Of a stretch of 64,000 nucleotides of DNA, positions 26,124 to 34,503 are shown piece after piece. The DNA comes from Brevibacterium rongguiense (GTDB taxonomy: Bacteria > Actinomycetota > Actinomycetes > Actinomycetales > Brevibacteriaceae). The DNA is taken from positions 41,970 through 105,969 of the forward strand of contig NZ_WWEQ01000002.1 in NCBI RefSeq assembly GCF_009857845.1, in the 5' to 3' direction. The first letter of the stretch is position 1, and the number at the start of each line of letters is the position of its first letter. The notes beneath the pieces are model-generated. The model saw only the letters and a list, made by a program, of their open reading frames with translations, was not told the DNA's origin and ran no database searches. A program made the position numbers and the translations under genes.

Positions 26124-27404
26124 TCACTTCCTGATGATGCGTCGGGGGAAGGCGGTGAAGGCCTCGACTCCGGTGTCGGAGATCCTCACCGATTCGGATA
26201 CCTCGTAGCCATGGCCCTCCATCCACATGCCGCAGATGATGTGGAAGGTCATGTTCCGCTCGAGGATCGATTCGTCCTCCGAGCGGATGCTCATGGTGCG
26301 CTCGCCCCAGTCCGGCGGGTAGCCGATTCCGATCGAATAGCCCAGGCGGCTCTCCTTGGCCAGACCGTACTGGGCGAGCTTCCAGTTCCAGGCCAGGGCC
26401 AGCTCGCGCACCGGCACCCCGGGCGCCGCCGCGTCGAGCACCGCCTGCAGGCCCTCGGCCACCGCCTCCTCGAGGCGCTTGAGGTCGTCTCCCGGCTCGC
26501 CCAGGCTGATGGTGCGGGCGATCGGCACGTGGTACCGGCGGTGGGCGCCGGCGATCTCCACGACCACGGCCTCGCCGTCCTGCAGCACACGGTTCGACCA
26601 CGTGAGGTGGGGAGTGTCCGCGCTGGCGCCGGTGGGCAGCAGCGGCATGATCGCGGGGTAGTCCCCGAAGCTCTCACCGGCGCCCAGCGCCTGGGCGTGG
26701 GCGATCGCCGCGGCGATCTCGTTCTGCGGGGCACCGGGCTCGATCGCGTCGACGGCGGCCTGCATGGCCCCCGTGGCCACGCGCGCGGCGTGGCGCATGT
26801 ACTGGATCTCCGCATCCGATTTCACGGCGCGCACCCAGTTGACCAGCTCGAAGCTCTCCACGAGCGTCCACTCCGGCACGGCGTTGACGAGTGCCCGGTA
26901 GGCCTTGGGGCTGAAGAAGTGCGAGTCCATCTCGAGCCCGACCACTCCGTGGGTCCGCGCCACCCAGCCCAGCTGGCGCAGGCGGAAGGCCACCCAGTCG
27001 AAGGGGTGGATGTGGGGCCGGTGCACGTAGCGCTCGGGGTAGCCGATGATGAGCTCGCGGTCGATGCACGCGGTGCGCCAGGCGCCGTTGGCGTCCATCT
27101 CCCGCATGAAGAGCAGCGGATCGCCGTCCGGGCCGACGAAGAGCATCTGCGGGGTGTAGAACGACCAGGCGTCATAGCCGGTGAGGTAGAAGATGTTGGC
27201 CGGGTCCGTGACGATGAGCGCCTGCAGGCCCTGGAAGCGCATCCGCTCGCGGACCTTGGCCAGGCGGCTCGCATACTCCTGGTCGGAGAACAGGGCCGCG
27301 CGCACATCGGTGTCCGGGGCCGGCGCACGCAGTGAGGGCGAGGCCGCGGCGCTGCCCGTCCCGGCGGCCGTGGGGGATGCGTCCGGTCGAGCAGTGTCAG
27401 TCAT
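26124..27404 (-). CDS. doeA: Ectoine hydrolase-like M24 (creatinase-fold) protein
   Basis: A 426-residue pita-bread-fold protein. Its segments agree closely with what I know of DoeA/EutD: FYLTGYDAWSFYTPQ near residues 80-95, the GYPERYV block, GDYPAIMPLLPTGASADTPH, and GYPPDWGERTMSIR near the end, more so than with prolidases or creatinase. DoeA opens the ectoine ring to N-acetyl-diaminobutyrate. The start is chosen at the ATG at 27404, which has GAGGGG 4 nt upstream; the alternative 7 codons earlier has no ribosome site. It has its own promoter and palindrome upstream and heads the operon with the aminotransferase and M20 hydrolase. Confidence 0.8.
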   Translation of the reverse strand: MTDTARPDASPTAAGTGSAAASPSLRAPAPDTDVRAALFSDQEYASRLAKVRERMRFQGLQALIVTDPANIFYLTGYDAWSFYTPQMLFVGPDGDPLLFMREMDANGAWRTACIDRELIIGYPERYVHRPHIHPFDWVAFRLRQLGWVARTHGVVGLEMDSHFFSPKAYRALVNAVPEWTLVESFELVNWVRAVKSDAEIQYMRHAARVATGAMQAAVDAIEPGAPQNEIAAAIAHAQALGAGESFGDYPAIMPLLPTGASADTPHLTWSNRVLQDGEAVVVEIAGAHRRYHVPIARTISLGEPGDDLKRLEEAVAEGLQAVLDAAAPGVPVRELALAWNWKLAQYGLAKESRLGYSIGIGYPPDWGERTMSIRSEDESILERNMTFHIICGMWMEGHGYEVSESVRISDTGVEAFTAFPRRIIRK

Positions 27405-27439
27405 GGGTCCCCTCGCGAGCATCACATCCGTGCGTGAGC

Positions 27440-27454
27440 CACACCATAGGTGTG
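27440..27454. promoter_or_regulatory. Palindrome upstream of doeA, candidate operator
   Basis: CACACC-ATA-GGTGTG, a perfect 6-bp inverted repeat, lies 36 nt before the doeA ATG and just downstream of the predicted -10, so a bound protein would block initiation. Confidence 0.45.
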
Positions 27455-27463
27455 CGTCTCGTC

Positions 27464-27493
27464 ATCGTGTCGCCTGGACTCTGACGGTGTCAA
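27464..27493 (-). promoter_or_regulatory. Promoter of the doeA operon
   Basis: Minus strand: TTGACA (27493-27488), 18-bp spacer, CACGAT (27469-27464). It is the only good sigma-70-type match in the 254-bp gap between doeA and the amine oxidase 3' end; nothing else was seen in that gap. Confidence 0.5.
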
Positions 27494-27658
27494 CGAGGCG
27501 CGCGGGGCGGCGGGGTGTGCGCGGGGGGAGCGCGTCCGGCCCGCCTTCCCCGTGCGCGCCTGGGAGCAACCGGCCCTGTGCTCGGCGAACCCCCGCCCGG
27601 CGGGTCGGCCCGCCGTCCCGTCACCTCGCCGGCCCCGCCCCGGCCGGCCGTCTGCGCC

Positions 27659-29116
27659 TCAGCCGCCCAGCACCTCGGCGGCGGCGCGCTGACCCGAGCG
27701 GATGGCGCCGTCGATGTAGCCGTTCCACACCTGCGCCGTCTCCGCACCCGCCCAGCGGATGCGGTCGCACGGCTGCGCGAGGTGCGCGCCCACGCTCGTC
27801 CACAGCCCGGTGCCCAGGCGGCCGCCGTAGCAGCCGCGGGTGAAGGGCTCCTCGCTCCAGTTGCGCTGGAGCACCTCCCGGGGCGCCGCGGACTGTGGGC
27901 CGAAGAAGGCGGCGAGGTCGCCCACGACGAGGCGGGCGCGCTCGCCCTCCGGCAGCTCGTTGAGCTCGCGGGCGCGGTGGCCCTCGACGAAGGCCACGAG
28001 GATCCCGGCGTCTGAGTCCGGCACGACGTTGTCGTAGACGAGTGAGACGCGGTGGTCGAGGCTGAGCACGGTGCCCGACAGGCCCTCCTCGCGCCAGAAG
28101 GGGCGCTCGTATTCGACCTGGAATTTGATGACGTTGCCCGGGATGACCTGGGAGGCGAGGATGTCGCGGTTGGCCGGCAGCCTCGGTGCGTACTCCAGCC
28201 GATTGGCCAGCATGGGCGGCAGGGCGATGACGACGTCGCGGGCGGTGTAGTTGCCGCGGTCCGTGCGCACGCGCACGGGGCCGTCTCCGTCCCAGCCCTC
28301 GACCGCGCGCACGGGCTCGCCCAGGCGGATGGGTCCCGCGAGCCGTGCCGCGAGCCGCTCGGAGAGCTGGTGGGTGCCCCCGCGCACGCGCGATTCCTGG
28401 GCGCCGCCGATCGTGAGCATCATGCGGTGCAGCCCGCCGCCGGAGCCCAGGTAGAAGAGCATGTGGAGGGCGGAGTAGGTCTCCGCGTCCGCGGCGAAGA
28501 TGGAGCCGAGCATGACGTGGGCGAAGGCGCGCGCCCGCTCGTCCGGGCAGTTGTCCGCCAGCCACTGTGCCGCGGTGATCGCATCGAGGGCTGCGGCCTC
28601 CGGTGAGGCCCACGGGTGCGCCAGGTCGATCCGTGCGGCGAGGCTGTCGATGTCCTCGACGAGGTGGGCCCAGGCGCGTCCGGATTCGGGGCCAAGGCCG
28701 AAGGTGTCGTCGTCGCTGGTGGTGCGCTCGCCCCGGGCGAACAGGAGGGACTGACCCTCGTCGTAGACGGTGAAGGTCTCGAGACCGAGCCGCTCCGCGA
28801 GCGCCAGAGCCTCGTCCTGGGTGGGGCCCAGCCACTGGCCGCCCATCTCGATCCACGTGCCCGAGGCGAACTGCCGGCCGTCCGTGCGCCCGCCCACCCG
28901 CTCGCGGGCCTCGAGGACGAGGACGCGCAGCCCGGCCCGCTCGAGTGCCTCGGCGGCACTGAGCCCCGCAATGCCGGCGCCGACGACGATCGCGTCGTAG
29001 TCCACCGCCGAGGCGGTACTCGCCGCGCGCTCGTCCGCGTCGGTTCCGGGAGCCGTGGGGTCGCCGGCGCCGGGTTGCGGGGCTGCGGTGGTGGCGTGGT
29101 GGTCAGGCGCGGTCAT
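27659..29116 (-). CDS. Flavin-containing amine oxidase (putrescine oxidase-like)
   Basis: A 485-residue FAD enzyme. The dinucleotide fold VVGAGIAGLSAAEAL sits at residues 44-58, then the VLEARERVGGRT motif. GGQWLGP follows, and a C-terminal FAD-closing segment WAGAETAQVWNGYIDGAI. It oxidises primary amines to aldehyde, ammonia and H2O2. The ATG at 29114-29116 has AAGGAG 6 nt upstream; the first 40 residues are disordered Ala/Pro/Thr. It overlaps the TetR gene by 14 nt and faces a PuuP-like permease, which suggests putrescine or a similar polyamine, though tyramine or another amine is possible. Confidence 0.88.
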   Translation of the reverse strand: MTAPDHHATTAAPQPGAGDPTAPGTDADERAASTASAVDYDAIVVGAGIAGLSAAEALERAGLRVLVLEARERVGGRTDGRQFASGTWIEMGGQWLGPTQDEALALAERLGLETFTVYDEGQSLLFARGERTTSDDDTFGLGPESGRAWAHLVEDIDSLAARIDLAHPWASPEAAALDAITAAQWLADNCPDERARAFAHVMLGSIFAADAETYSALHMLFYLGSGGGLHRMMLTIGGAQESRVRGGTHQLSERLAARLAGPIRLGEPVRAVEGWDGDGPVRVRTDRGNYTARDVVIALPPMLANRLEYAPRLPANRDILASQVIPGNVIKFQVEYERPFWREEGLSGTVLSLDHRVSLVYDNVVPDSDAGILVAFVEGHRARELNELPEGERARLVVGDLAAFFGPQSAAPREVLQRNWSEEPFTRGCYGGRLGTGLWTSVGAHLAQPCDRIRWAGAETAQVWNGYIDGAIRSGQRAAAEVLGG

Positions 29117-29999
29117 CGGCGTCTCCTTCGGTGGCGGTGCGGCTGGGGGTGGGGGCTGCTGGGCTCGGGGCTGCGCATCCCGGGGCACCGGTGGATTTCG
29201 GTGCGCGGCTGGTGTCCGATGCCTGACCGGTCTCCGGTGCGCCTGCGGGCTGCGGGGCTGCGGGCGCCGGCCGTGCTCGCGCTTGTTCCGGTGGTGGTGA
29301 GCCCAGCGTGCCGGGGGCCAGGTGCAGCCGGTGTTCGAAGGCCGTGGCGATGCGCTCGCGGTACGTGCCCGGGCCGGGATAGGCGACGAGCAGGTGGGCG
29401 TTGAGGCCGTCGAGGAGCGCGATGAATTCCCAGGCGGCGCCGGCGGGATCGACGACTGCGAATTCGCCCGCGTCGCGGCCGCGCGTGAGGAGGGATTCGA
29501 CCATGTCCTGCCAGGCGTCCATGGCGGTGCGCACGCTGGCGGCCATGGTGGCGTCGGCGCGCCCCATGGTCCAGCCGTCGAGCCAGAGCGCGGCGTGGGC
29601 CTCGCGGCCGCTCACGCTCATCCGGTCGATGAGGATGGCCAGGCCCGCGGTCGCCGTGGGGGCAGCGAGCGCGGGGGCGGCGGCCGCCTCGAACTCCGCG
29701 TCGATGAGCGCGGTGTAGGCGTGTGCGCGCAGCGCATCGATGTCCGGCTCGTAGTGCGCTATGAGTCCGTGCGTGACGGCGAGGTGGGCGGCGAGGCTGC
29801 GGTGCGTGAGGTTCGGCAGCCCCTCGGCCAGCGCGAGCTCGAGCGCGGCGGCCCGGATCTGCTCCGCCCGCTGGGCCCTGCTCAGCCGGGTGCGGCGAGG
29901 TCCGCCGCTGGGGGTCCGAGGTGCGGCTGCGGCCGGCCGAGCCGCACCGCCGGTGCGGTCGCGGACGTCCGTCCGCGGGTTGGCCGAAGGCGTTGACAC
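29103..29999 (-). CDS. TetR-family regulator of the amine oxidase/permease module
   Basis: A 298-residue protein. The helix-turn-helix is at about residues 48-84 (AALELALAEGLPNLTHRSLAAHLAV...). The ligand domain follows, and residues from about 250 form a Pro/Ala-rich tail, unusual for TetR. The start is a GTG at 29999 preceded by AAGGGGG at 5 nt; longer frames upstream run into the operator and have no ribosome site. It is divergent from the permease and very probably binds the palindrome at 30035-30056, controlling both sides. Confidence 0.82.
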   Translation of the reverse strand: MSTPSANPRTDVRDRTGGAARPAAAAPRTPSGGPRRTRLSRAQRAEQIRAAALELALAEGLPNLTHRSLAAHLAVTHGLIAHYEPDIDALRAHAYTALIDAEFEAAAAPALAAPTATAGLAILIDRMSVSGREAHAALWLDGWTMGRADATMAASVRTAMDAWQDMVESLLTRGRDAGEFAVVDPAGAAWEFIALLDGLNAHLLVAYPGPGTYRERIATAFEHRLHLAPGTLGSPPPEQARARPAPAAPQPAGAPETGQASDTSRAPKSTGAPGCAAPSPAAPTPSRTATEGDADDRA

Positions 30000-30020
30000 T
30001 GTGACCCCCTTCACTCTAAT
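29993..30020 (+). promoter_or_regulatory. Promoter of the PuuP-like permease gene
   Basis: TTGACA (29993-29998), 16-bp spacer, TCTAAT (30015-30020). The expected start is near 30027, just ahead of the palindromic operator. Confidence 0.6.
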
Positions 30021-30034
30021 CTCGATGAAACCGA

Positions 30035-30056
30035 TTATTGACCACATGGTCAATAA
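30035..30056. promoter_or_regulatory. Perfect palindromic operator for the TetR regulator
   Basis: TTATTGACC-N4-GGTCAATAA, a perfect 9-bp inverted repeat with spacer ACAT, sits in the divergent gap between the TetR gene and the permease gene. Its AT content stands out from the surrounding GC-rich DNA. Confidence 0.8.
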
Positions 30057-30156
30057 GAGGCAAGCCCCCCGGAGCACAGCAGCTCCACGGGCCACCCCTT
30101 CCACACTCCGGACCCGGCCAGCCGCCCGGACATCGCCCAGCAGAAGGAGCGAGCCC

Positions 30157-31623
30157 ATGTCGCACACCCCTCCGGAATCCGATCCGGGCGCCACGAGCGG
30201 CGCCGCCAACGCGGCCAGGTCCAGCAGCGCCGCCCGAACCGGCAGCGCAGCCGGCCAGCACCTCGGCGCCCGTCCGCACTCCTCCCGCGCGGAGCGGCGC
30301 GACGAGCGCCAGCACACGTCGCTCAAGCGCACGCTGGGCATCCCCACCCTCGTGGTGTTCGGGCTCGCCTATCTGGTGCCCATGACCGTCTTCACCACCT
30401 ACGGGATCGTGAACGAGACGACGAACGGGTACCTGGCGGCCGCCTACGTCATCACCCTCATCGCCGTGCTCTTCACCGCGCTGAGCTACGCGACCATGAG
30501 CCGCGAGGTCGCCTCCGCGGGCTCCGCCTACGCGTATGCTCGGGCGGGCTTCGGGAGCCGGATCGGCTTCCTCACCGGCTGGGCCGTGCTCATGGACTAC
30601 GTCCTGCTGCCCATGCTCAACTACCTGCTCATCGGCGTGTACCTCCACGAGCAGTTCCCGGCGGTGCCGGGGTGGGTGTTCGCGATGGCCGGGCTGGTCC
30701 TCGTCACGGCCCTCAACATCGTGGGCATCTCCGCGGTCAAGGGCGCCAACGTCGTCATCGTGGCCCTGCAGGTGGTCTTCTTCGTCGTGTTCTTCTTCTT
30801 CGCGGCGCGCTCGTTCGACCCCTCGGTCTCGCTGCTGGACCCGTTCTTCCGCGGCGACTTCGCCCTGGGGCCGGTGGTCGCGGGCTCCGCGGTGCTGTGC
30901 CTGTCGTTCCTGGGCTTCGACGCGATCTCCACGATGGCCGAGGAGGCGAAGGACCCGCAGCGCACCGTGCCGCGGGCCATCATCCTCACGACCGTGCTCG
31001 CCGGCGTCTTCTTCGTCATGGTCGCCTGGGTCTGCTACATGGTCTTCCCGCAGGTCATCACCGGCGATGGCGCGGACTCCGCGGCGCTGACGATGCTCGC
31101 GCACGTGGGCGGCAACCTGCTGACCGCGCTGTTCCTCGCCGCATACGTCACGGGTGCCATGGGCTCCGCGCTCGCCTCGCAGGCCTCCGTGTCGCGCATC
31201 CTCTTCAGCATGGGCCGCGACGGAGTCATCCCCAAGCGGGTGTTCGGCTTCCTCTCGCGGCGCTTCCGCACCCCGGTGGGGGCGATCCTCGTGGTCGCGG
31301 TCATCAGCGTCTCCGCCGCGTTCGCCGACGTCGACTTCGTTGCGTCGATCGTCAGCTTCGGCGCGCTCACCGCCTTCACAGTCGTCAACCTGGCCGTCAT
31401 CATGGTCTTCCTCGTGCGCCGCTCCCCGGGCCGCGGTGCGCCCTCGCTGCTGCGCCACGGGCTCTTCCCGGCCATCGGGTTCGGGTTCACGGTCTGGCTG
31501 TGGACCTCGCTGACCGGGATCACGCTCCTCGTCGGCCTGGCCTGGATTGCCATCGGCCTGCTCTACCTCCTGTGGTTCACCCGCGGCTTCCGCCGGCCGG
31601 TGCCCTCCATGGAGATCGACTGA
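30157..31623 (+). CDS. APC-family amine permease (PuuP-like)
   Basis: A 488-residue transporter with about 12 TM helices after a roughly 60-residue Ser/Ala/Gly-rich N terminus. The segment LVVFGLAYLVPMTVFTTYG, the SAGSAYAYA motif and the LMDYVLLPMLNYLL helix match putrescine importer PuuP. ATG at 30157 with AAGGAG 7 nt before. It is divergent from the TetR-amine oxidase pair, so uptake and oxidation of the same amine under one operator is the simplest reading. A strong hairpin follows the stop codon. Confidence 0.88.
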   Translation: MSHTPPESDPGATSGAANAARSSSAARTGSAAGQHLGARPHSSRAERRDERQHTSLKRTLGIPTLVVFGLAYLVPMTVFTTYGIVNETTNGYLAAAYVITLIAVLFTALSYATMSREVASAGSAYAYARAGFGSRIGFLTGWAVLMDYVLLPMLNYLLIGVYLHEQFPAVPGWVFAMAGLVLVTALNIVGISAVKGANVVIVALQVVFFVVFFFFAARSFDPSVSLLDPFFRGDFALGPVVAGSAVLCLSFLGFDAISTMAEEAKDPQRTVPRAIILTTVLAGVFFVMVAWVCYMVFPQVITGDGADSAALTMLAHVGGNLLTALFLAAYVTGAMGSALASQASVSRILFSMGRDGVIPKRVFGFLSRRFRTPVGAILVVAVISVSAAFADVDFVASIVSFGALTAFTVVNLAVIMVFLVRRSPGRGAPSLLRHGLFPAIGFGFTVWLWTSLTGITLLVGLAWIAIGLLYLLWFTRGFRRPVPSMEID

Positions 31624-31630
31624 GTCACCA

Positions 31631-31669
31631 GCGCTGCCGGCCCGCGCCCGAGGTGCGGGCCGGCAGCGC
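31631..31669 (+). terminator. Terminator hairpin after the permease gene
   Basis: A perfect 15-bp inverted repeat (GCGCTGCCGGCCCGC and its complement) with a 9-nt loop, starting 8 nt after the stop codon. There is no T tract, as is common in this GC range. The loop and right arm contain 14-mer repeat copy 4. Confidence 0.75.
31645..31658 (-). repeat. Interspersed intergenic 14-mer, copy 4
   Basis: Minus-strand CCGCACCTCGGGCG inside the loop and right arm of the terminator hairpin at 31631-31669. A 22-nt stretch including it recurs at copy 5 (50170-50191). Confidence 0.6.
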
Positions 31670-31791
31670 AGGCGAGCCGCGCCTCGTGCGCCCGCTGGCG
31701 CAGGTGCCTCGCCCCGGTGGCCCGGGTGGGCTGCGCCTCGGACGCCCGGTGGCGCAGGCGCCGCGCGGGGGAGCCCGCGCGGTTTTGAATC

Positions 31792-31819
31792 TTGACCTAC
31801 CGCTCGTTCGGCCTACGAT
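31792..31819 (+). promoter_or_regulatory. Promoter of the cyclase-family gene
   Basis: TTGACC (31792-31797), 16-bp spacer, TACGAT (31814-31819), about 38 nt before the ATG at 31858. Confidence 0.55.
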
Positions 31820-31857
31820 GAAGACGGACCCGCCCGATGACGTGCGAAAGGAATCCC

Positions 31858-32604
31858 ATGGCCGACAACACCGCTGCGGTGACGGAGCTGTTCTCCGCGC
31901 TGCACTCGCTGACCTCGTACGATGTCTCGCCCACGCTGGACACCAACCTTCCCGGCTGGTTCACCCACCCCACCATGGGGATCGTGCGCGACGGCCGGAA
32001 CTTCGACCAGCACGGCTACTTCGCCCAGACCCTGCTCATCTCCGAGCACACGGGCTCCCACGTCGACGCGCCGCGCCACATCCACCCCGGGTCGGAGACG
32101 ATCGAGGACTTCGGCCCCGATGTCCTCTTCGCGCCCTACAAGAAGTACGACCTCACGCGCTTCGAGCTGGAGGCGGGTGTCCCCGTCACGCTCGAGCAGA
32201 TCGAGCAGGTGGAGCGCGAGGACGGCATCGAGCTGCGGGAGGGCGACATCGCGATCCTGCAGTTCGGGTGGGATCAGTACCTCAAGCCGGACAGCCACGA
32301 TCCGGAGGAGCGCGGCTGGTGGGGCGCCAACGAGCCGGGCCTCACCGACGAGGCGTGCAAGCACTTCGCAGACAGGAAGATCCGGGCCATCGGCGCGGAC
32401 TCCGCGGCCGTGGACATCGTCATCAAGGACGGCAAGCTCACCGACGCTCCCGGCCACGCCGTGCACTTCCTGCCCAACCGCATCCTCATCATCGAGGGGC
32501 TCGTGAACCTGGGCGCGCCGCCTGTCGAGGGCGCGTTCTTCGCGATGCCGCTCAAGATCGACGGCGGCTCCGGCTCGCCCATCCGTGCGGCGATGTTCGG
32601 CTGA
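31858..32604 (+). CDS. Cyclase-family / kynurenine formamidase-like hydrolase
   Basis: A 248-residue metal hydrolase. The family metal motif is HTGSHVDAPRH (about residues 65-75), followed by the Asp/His pair region GADSAAVDI, and it ends cleanly. The family cleaves amide or lactam bonds (N-formylkynurenine, cyclic imides, isatin). The start is the ATG at 31858 after GAAAGGA; another in-frame ATG 7 codons earlier lacks a ribosome site. It has its own promoter and converges on the truncated ABC gene, so there is no partner from which to guess the substrate. Confidence 0.85.
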   Translation: MADNTAAVTELFSALHSLTSYDVSPTLDTNLPGWFTHPTMGIVRDGRNFDQHGYFAQTLLISEHTGSHVDAPRHIHPGSETIEDFGPDVLFAPYKKYDLTRFELEAGVPVTLEQIEQVEREDGIELREGDIAILQFGWDQYLKPDSHDPEERGWWGANEPGLTDEACKHFADRKIRAIGADSAAVDIVIKDGKLTDAPGHAVHFLPNRILIIEGLVNLGAPPVEGAFFAMPLKIDGGSGSPIRAAMFG

Positions 32605-32645
32605 GTGCCCGGGCGTCACGGCGGGTGAGAGGCGGTGAGGCGGTG

Positions 32646-33975
32646 TCAGTCGCGCTCGAGCCGCGTCTCCTTGAGCCCGTAGGTGCCGAGGACAGCCGGG
32701 CGGAAGCCCTGCACCTGCTTGCTCACGCCGTACAGGGCCGGGCGGAAGACGATGGGGATGAGCGGCGCATCATCGGCTACCCGCTGCTGGATCTTGCCGA
32801 AGAGGGCATCGCGCTTCTTCGTATCGGACTCCACAAGCGATTCGCCGTACCACCTCTTCACGTCCGGATTGGCGTAACCGGAGCGGATCCCGCTGCCGTC
32901 GGTGATGCCCATGAACGCGATCATCTGCGAGGTGTCGGCGACATCGGAGGTGGCATAGCTCGCCGCGATGTCGAACTTGCCCGTGCTGCGGTTCGTTGTC
33001 ATCGTCGCCGAATCCAGCTTCTGGATCTTGATGCGGATCCCCAGGTCGGCCCACGTCTGCTGAGCGATCTGGGCCTGCAGCTCGCGCTCCCCGTCGCCGG
33101 CGGTGATCTGGAGCGTCACGTCGACACCGTCCGGGTGGGAAGACTCTCGCATGAGCTGCCGGGCCTTGTCCATGTTGTACTCGCCGCCGTTGACCCGGTC
33201 GTCGTGGCCCGCGAGGCCGGGCGAGATGTAGGAGTTGGCCGCCTGGGCATAGCCCCCGTAGACGACCTTGACGATGGCATCCCTGTTGAGGGCGTAGGAC
33301 ATCGCGCGGCGCACCTTGGGGTCGTCGAGCCCCTTCGCCTTGGTATTGATGTTGAAGTAGTCCACGCGGGTCGACGGGAAGTCGGCAGCGGTGATGTCCT
33401 GGGAGCGCCCGAGTGTGGCCATCGACAGCGCAGCCGGGCCCTCGTCGATGTCAATCTGGCCACCCTGGAGCTGGAGCATGCGCGTGTTGTCATCGCTGAC
33501 GACGTTGAAGGCGACGGTGTTGAGCGAAGGGACTCCGCGCTTCCAGTACGCGGGGTTGCGTTTGAGCTTCATGCTCTGGCCCTTGGTCCAGGACTCGAGT
33601 TCGAACGGACCGGTGCCGTCCTCGTGGGTCTCCATGTACGCCTTGTCATGGCCGCCGAAGTCCTTGGGGTAGATCGAGGCGGCAAAGAGAGCCAGGTAAC
33701 TGGGCAACGGGGTCCAGGGCTTCGAGGTGTCGATGCGGACCGTCTCGTCGTCGATCTTCTTCACGTCGCTGACGAGTTCGAACTCCGAGGCCCATTGGTT
33801 CTTTTCATCTTTCGCGTTGCGGGCGTAGTTGAGCGAGAAGACGACGTCGTCTGCCGTCAGCTTCTTGCCGCTGTGGAACTCAACACCGCGGCGCAGCTTG
33901 AACGTCCAGCTCCGCTTGTCCTTGGACTCGTGCCAGCCGGGCATCTCGATGGTCTTCCAGGAGCCGGCCATCGCA
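32646..33975 (-). pseudogene. 5'-truncated dipeptide/oligopeptide ABC substrate-binding protein
   Basis: About 440 residues of an SBP_bac_5 (DppA/OppA-type) protein with an intact C terminus. The conserved block WTFKLRRGVEFHSGKKLTAD lies near its present N-terminal end. The lipobox signal peptide and roughly the first 80-100 residues are missing. The reading frame continues into antisense of an ABC ATPase with no family similarity. The break is at about 33943-33972, where a short inverted microhomology is shared with the ATPase fragment. Base composition is visibly less GC-rich than neighbours. It probably makes no exported product. Confidence 0.75.
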
Positions 33976-34490
33976 CTCAACCCGGTGATGCGCGTGGGCC
34001 AGCAGATCACCGACGCGGTGGCGGAGCGCAAGCGACTCTCCCGCAGGGCCGCCGCAGATCTCGCCGTCGAACTCCTCGAGCGCGTCGGCATCCCGGACCC
34101 GGGGCGCCGCGCCCGGGCGTACCCCTTCGAGCTGTCCGGTGGGATGCGGCAGCGGGTAATGATTGCCGCGGCACTCGCGCAGGAGCCGAACGTCCTCCTG
34201 TGCGATGAGCCCACCACCGCCCTCGACGTCACTATCCAGGCGCAGGTCCTCGACCTCTTCCGCAGCATGCAGCAGGAACGGGGCCTCGGATTGCTCTACG
34301 TCACACACGATCTTGCCGTTGTCGCCCAGCTCTGCACGGCCCTCAGCGTGATGCGGGGTGGGCGCATCGTCGAGCAGGGCGGGCTGCAGGCAATCTTCGA
34401 CGACCCCCAGCACGCCTACACGCAGCGTCTACTGCGTTCCACTCCGCGCCTGCCTGCCGGCCCCCTCGATGCGGTGGAACCCGAAGGGGG
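33943..34490 (+). pseudogene. 3' part of an Opp/Dpp-type ABC transporter ATPase
   Basis: About 180 residues starting at the Q-loop (ISMVFQEP). It has the signature LSGGMRQR, Walker B LLCDEPTTALDV and the H-loop THD. Walker A and everything before the Q-loop are absent. At the 3' end there is no stop codon at the natural place; the frame runs on antisense to the symporter gene until 34971, so the tail is also lost. It cannot bind ATP normally. It is joined head-on to the truncated binding-protein gene, so both are remnants of one former peptide/solute transporter. Confidence 0.75.
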
Positions 34491-34503
34491 AGATCTAAGG
34501 GCC

